A stretch of 8,356 nt of DNA. It comes from Clostridiales bacterium (GTDB taxonomy: Bacteria; Bacillota; Clostridia; Lachnospirales; Lachnospiraceae). Where the stretch lies: positions 1-8,356 of the forward strand of contig DYCJ01000067.1 in NCBI GenBank assembly GCA_019418195.1. Reading direction: 5' to 3'. The notes under the pieces were generated by a model. That model saw only the letters and a program-made list of their open reading frames with translations, ran no database searches and had not been told where the DNA came from. Shown here one piece after another: positions 6,413 through 8,356 of the stretch; positions within the stretch are counted from its first letter, which is position 1, and the number at the start of each line of letters is the position of its first letter. A program made the translations under genes and the position numbers.

Positions 6413-8173
6413 TCAGAATTCATCCAGGAACCTGCGGATCCCTTCTTCATCTACTTCCTCGATCCTGTGGTCTCCTACTTTATATACATGATCGCACATA
6501 GCAAATACACTGGGCCTGTGGGCTGCCACAATGACCGTGCGATGCGGCTCATTCCTGATAATGCTCCTCAGGATCCGGCGCTCTGTCGCAACATCCAGGG
6601 CGCTGGTCGCCTCATCCAGTATCATGACAGGCGCATCCGCCAGAAGCGCCCTTGCAATCGAAAGACGCTGCTTCTGTCCTTCTGAGAAACGGGTTCCCCG
6701 CTCCCGCACTTCCGTATCCATGCCATGCTCCAGCTTCTCCACAAACTCCCAGGCACATGCCGCCTCCAGAGCAGACTGGATCTCTTCGTCCGTGGCCTCC
6801 GGCTTCACCATGCGCATATTGTCTGCAATCGTGCCGGAGAACATGGTATTCCCCTGGGGGATATAACTGAACATACACCGGGTAGAAGAAGAGGCTTTCA
6901 GCTCGTCCCCGCCCGGATTTCCCACAGTGATCTTTCCCTTCTGAGGATGATAAAGTCCCAGGATCAGGTTCAGCGTGGTAGTCTTGCCCTGCCCGGACGG
7001 TCCGATGAGAGCCACAATTTCTCCCGGCTCCGCACGGAAAGATGCATTCTGATAGATCCACTTCTCTTCCTCATAAGCAAAGTTCACATCATCCATATGT
7101 ACATAAATGCCACATTCGCGCCCCTTCTCCCGAATCGCGTCCGCCTCTTCCTTGTCCTCCATGGAATCCCGTGGAAGAGAGGTGATTTCCATAATACGCT
7201 CCGCACTGATGCCGGAACGGATGACCATAGGCATGAGACCAAGGATTCCGCTGAAAGACCCTCTCAAAGATCCTGCCATAGACACGAACATAGTCATAGT
7301 ACCGTAACTGATATCTCCCTGCCAGAGCCTGAAAGCCGCGAAACCATAACAGGCGTAGCCCACCGCCTGCCCCACAAGGGAGGTGGCGATGGTCATGGAC
7401 TGCTGGAATTTATTCTGCTTAAGTGCGATATCCATTGTCTCCTGCTGGATCTTATGAAACTTCTCCGTCACCCGGTCCAGCATGCCGAAAGCTTTGATAA
7501 ACTGCAGATTTTGGAATGTTTCCTGGTCAAAAACCGTCCGGTCACTGGCAACATTCTGATTCTCTCTCTGGAAATCCCGCATCCGTTTCGCCGAATACCG
7601 GGAAGTCAGAAATGAAATCGGCGCTCCCAGCAGAGCGATCAGCGCCATCCACGGGTCATGCTGCATGACAACGATAAACGCACCGCCAAAGCTGATGAGC
7701 GTGGTCACCACATTCGGCAGGAATGTCAGGATCGTGTTTGCAACCGTTCCTGCATCTCCGTTTACCCGGTAAAGCAGGTCACCGGAACGGTACTTTGCCA
7801 GCGACTCCCAGTTCGTCCGCAGCACCTGCTCGTAAATATCCCCCCGGATCTCATTAGTCACCTTTAACCTGACCTTCAGCGACAGCCTGGACTTCACGGC
7901 ATTGATAAAGATCTGTCCCACGCCGACACCTACATAAGTACAAGCCACCCGAACAATCTCCATGGAGTTGACGCCGGTAATGGCGTCTACCAGATCACGG
8001 CTGACCATCGATGTCCCCAGCCCCAGCACAGAACCGGAAGCCCCCAGCAGGACATAAACACCGATCAGCAGCCAGTAACGGCGCACGTAGGCGTACATCC
8101 AGAGCAGCTCGGAAATAAGCTGCTTTAATCTTCCCTCTTTAATTCGTTGGATGTAATGCTTTATAGAAGCCAT
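6413..8173 (-). CDS. ABC exporter with fused transmembrane and ATPase domains
   Basis: This 586-residue protein is a standard half-transporter length that would work as a homodimer or heterodimer. The membrane domain (about 25-325) contains several hydrophobic helices (near 33-53, 75-95, 150-170, 175-192, 262-285 and 290-315). The ATPase domain (about 355-586) has Walker A GPSGQGKT (391-398), Q-loop IPQG (Gln440), signature FSEGQ (496-500), Walker B PVMILDE (515-521, catalytic Glu521), D-loop SALD (524-527) and H-loop His552. The signature departs from LSGGQ, but Ser, Gly and Gln are kept, so ATPase function is likely. Family members export lipids, peptides or glycoconjugates; position before EPS genes suggests cell-surface export, but the substrate is not readable. 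ATG at 8171-8173 is preceded by GGGGAG (8185-8190) at a rather long 11 nt, with AGGA immediately upstream. A strong hairpin sits 28 nt before the start. Confidence 0.9.
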   Translation of the reverse strand: MASIKHYIQRIKEGRLKQLISELLWMYAYVRRYWLLIGVYVLLGASGSVLGLGTSMVSRDLVDAITGVNSMEIVRVACTYVGVGVGQIFINAVKSRLSLKVRLKVTNEIRGDIYEQVLRTNWESLAKYRSGDLLYRVNGDAGTVANTILTFLPNVVTTLISFGGAFIVVMQHDPWMALIALLGAPISFLTSRYSAKRMRDFQRENQNVASDRTVFDQETFQNLQFIKAFGMLDRVTEKFHKIQQETMDIALKQNKFQQSMTIATSLVGQAVGYACYGFAAFRLWQGDISYGTMTMFVSMAGSLRGSFSGILGLMPMVIRSGISAERIMEITSLPRDSMEDKEEADAIREKGRECGIYVHMDDVNFAYEEEKWIYQNASFRAEPGEIVALIGPSGQGKTTTLNLILGLYHPQKGKITVGNPGGDELKASSSTRCMFSYIPQGNTMFSGTIADNMRMVKPEATDEEIQSALEAACAWEFVEKLEHGMDTEVRERGTRFSEGQKQRLSIARALLADAPVMILDEATSALDVATERRILRSIIRNEPHRTVIVAAHRPSVFAMCDHVYKVGDHRIEEVDEEGIRRFLDEF

Positions 8174-8190
8174 ATCCTGTGTAACTCCCC

Positions 8191-8254
8191 ATTAAAATAC
8201 AAAACCTCACTCCCATATCCCTCCGCCAGACGCGGGAATACGGGAATGAGATTT
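8191..8254 (-). terminator. intrinsic terminator, possibly an attenuator, before the ABC gene
   Basis: On the minus strand the arms 8235-8254 and 8202-8221 pair without interruption for 20 bp, including several G-U pairs. The 13-nt region between them forms the loop, and the U-rich tail UGUAUUUUAAU follows at 8191-8201. It begins 25 nt after the stop codon of the upstream gene, as expected for that gene's terminator. The tail ends only 17 nt before the ABC start codon and runs into its ribosome binding site, so there is no room for a promoter between them. Some transcripts for the ABC gene must therefore pass through this structure. Confidence 0.8.
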
Positions 8255-8279
8255 CCCCCTTTTTTCTTTTCAATTGTAT

Positions 8280-8356
8280 CTACACGCTGCCGCCGAACAC
8301 CGCTTCCTCCGTCAGCCGGACAGCATCCTCATCCGGGCGGCAGGAAAGTTCGTAGA
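8280..8356 (-). CDS. 3' end of an unidentified upstream gene, cut by the window edge
   Basis: A minus-strand frame is open from the right edge to TAG at 8280-8282. It encodes 24 residues ending in DAVRLTEEAVFGGSV, with an acidic, soluble-looking C-terminus. GC and codon choice match the EPS genes, and a strong terminator hairpin begins 25 nt after the stop, as expected at a gene end. Too little is present to name a family. The frame was chosen because of the terminator position and composition, and other frames across the edge cannot be fully excluded. Confidence 0.5.
   Translation of the reverse strand, partial: YELSCRPDEDAVRLTEEAVFGGSV

Noticed and set aside
6405..6433. TATGAT as a -10 element for the Ig-like gene
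   Set aside because: The bases 17 nt upstream (AGGTTC) do not resemble a -35, there is no extended -10, and the gene is close enough to the ABC gene to be co-transcribed.
6725..7615. Plus-strand open frame of 296 codons
   Set aside because: It is antisense to the ABC exporter, whose motifs are unambiguous, and its composition (His/Arg/Ser-rich) is typical of a shadow frame.
8273..8278. TACAAT as a -10 element for the ABC gene, upstream of the hairpin
   Set aside because: No acceptable -35 is found at 16-18 nt spacing, so a promoter cannot be supported from sequence alone.
1..8356. CRISPR arrays, tRNA or rRNA genes, insertion sequences, integrase or attachment sites
   Set aside because: I saw no regularly spaced repeats, cloverleaf-like sequence, transposase motif or terminal inverted repeats on either strand.

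Overview
The window reads as part of a capsule or exopolysaccharide (EPS) locus from a Firmicute, probably a gut Clostridia/Lachnospiraceae-type bacterium. This placement is an inference. It rests on strong AGGAGG-type ribosome binding sites, a PHP-type CpsB tyrosine phosphatase, BY-kinases of the CpsD type and moderate GC (50-57% in lines sampled by eye). No 16S or other phylogenetic marker is present, so genus cannot be given. Every gene I can support lies on the minus strand, so the locus reads from right (8356) to left (1).

Right edge, 8174-8356: the last 24 codons of an unidentified upstream gene, then a 20-bp stem with a U-rich tail. This intrinsic terminator or attenuator sits only 28 nt before the next start codon.

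Centre, 1745-8173: five closely packed genes. In transcription order they are an ABC exporter with fused membrane and ATPase domains, a secreted or membrane-anchored protein with Ig-like repeats, two tandem polysaccharide-copolymerase/tyrosine autokinase fusions, and a CpsB/YwqE-like phosphatase. Spacing is 44 nt, a 4-nt ATGA overlap, a 26-nt overlap and 19 nt. The last four look like one translationally coupled unit controlling EPS chain length and export through tyrosine phosphorylation. The autokinases carry C-terminal tyrosine clusters and the phosphatase would reset them. The ABC protein and the Ig-like protein may take part in export or assembly, but their substrates cannot be read from sequence.

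Left part, 1-1740: the character changes. GC drops (27-48% in sampled lines of the gene, about 14% over bases 1-120), and EPS genes stop directly after the phosphatase, where glycosyltransferases would usually follow. A promoter with a perfect extended -10 drives a 514-residue protein of unknown role. It has a C-terminal nitrilase-fold (C-N hydrolase) domain with a recognisable Glu-Lys-Cys triad and an unusual Cys/His cluster. A second gene starts 76 nt downstream with a good ribosome binding site and leaves the window after 17 codons. This AT-rich pair looks like acquired cargo beside or inside the EPS locus and is the most interesting part of the window. A defence-type role is possible but unproven, and the second gene needs to be seen.
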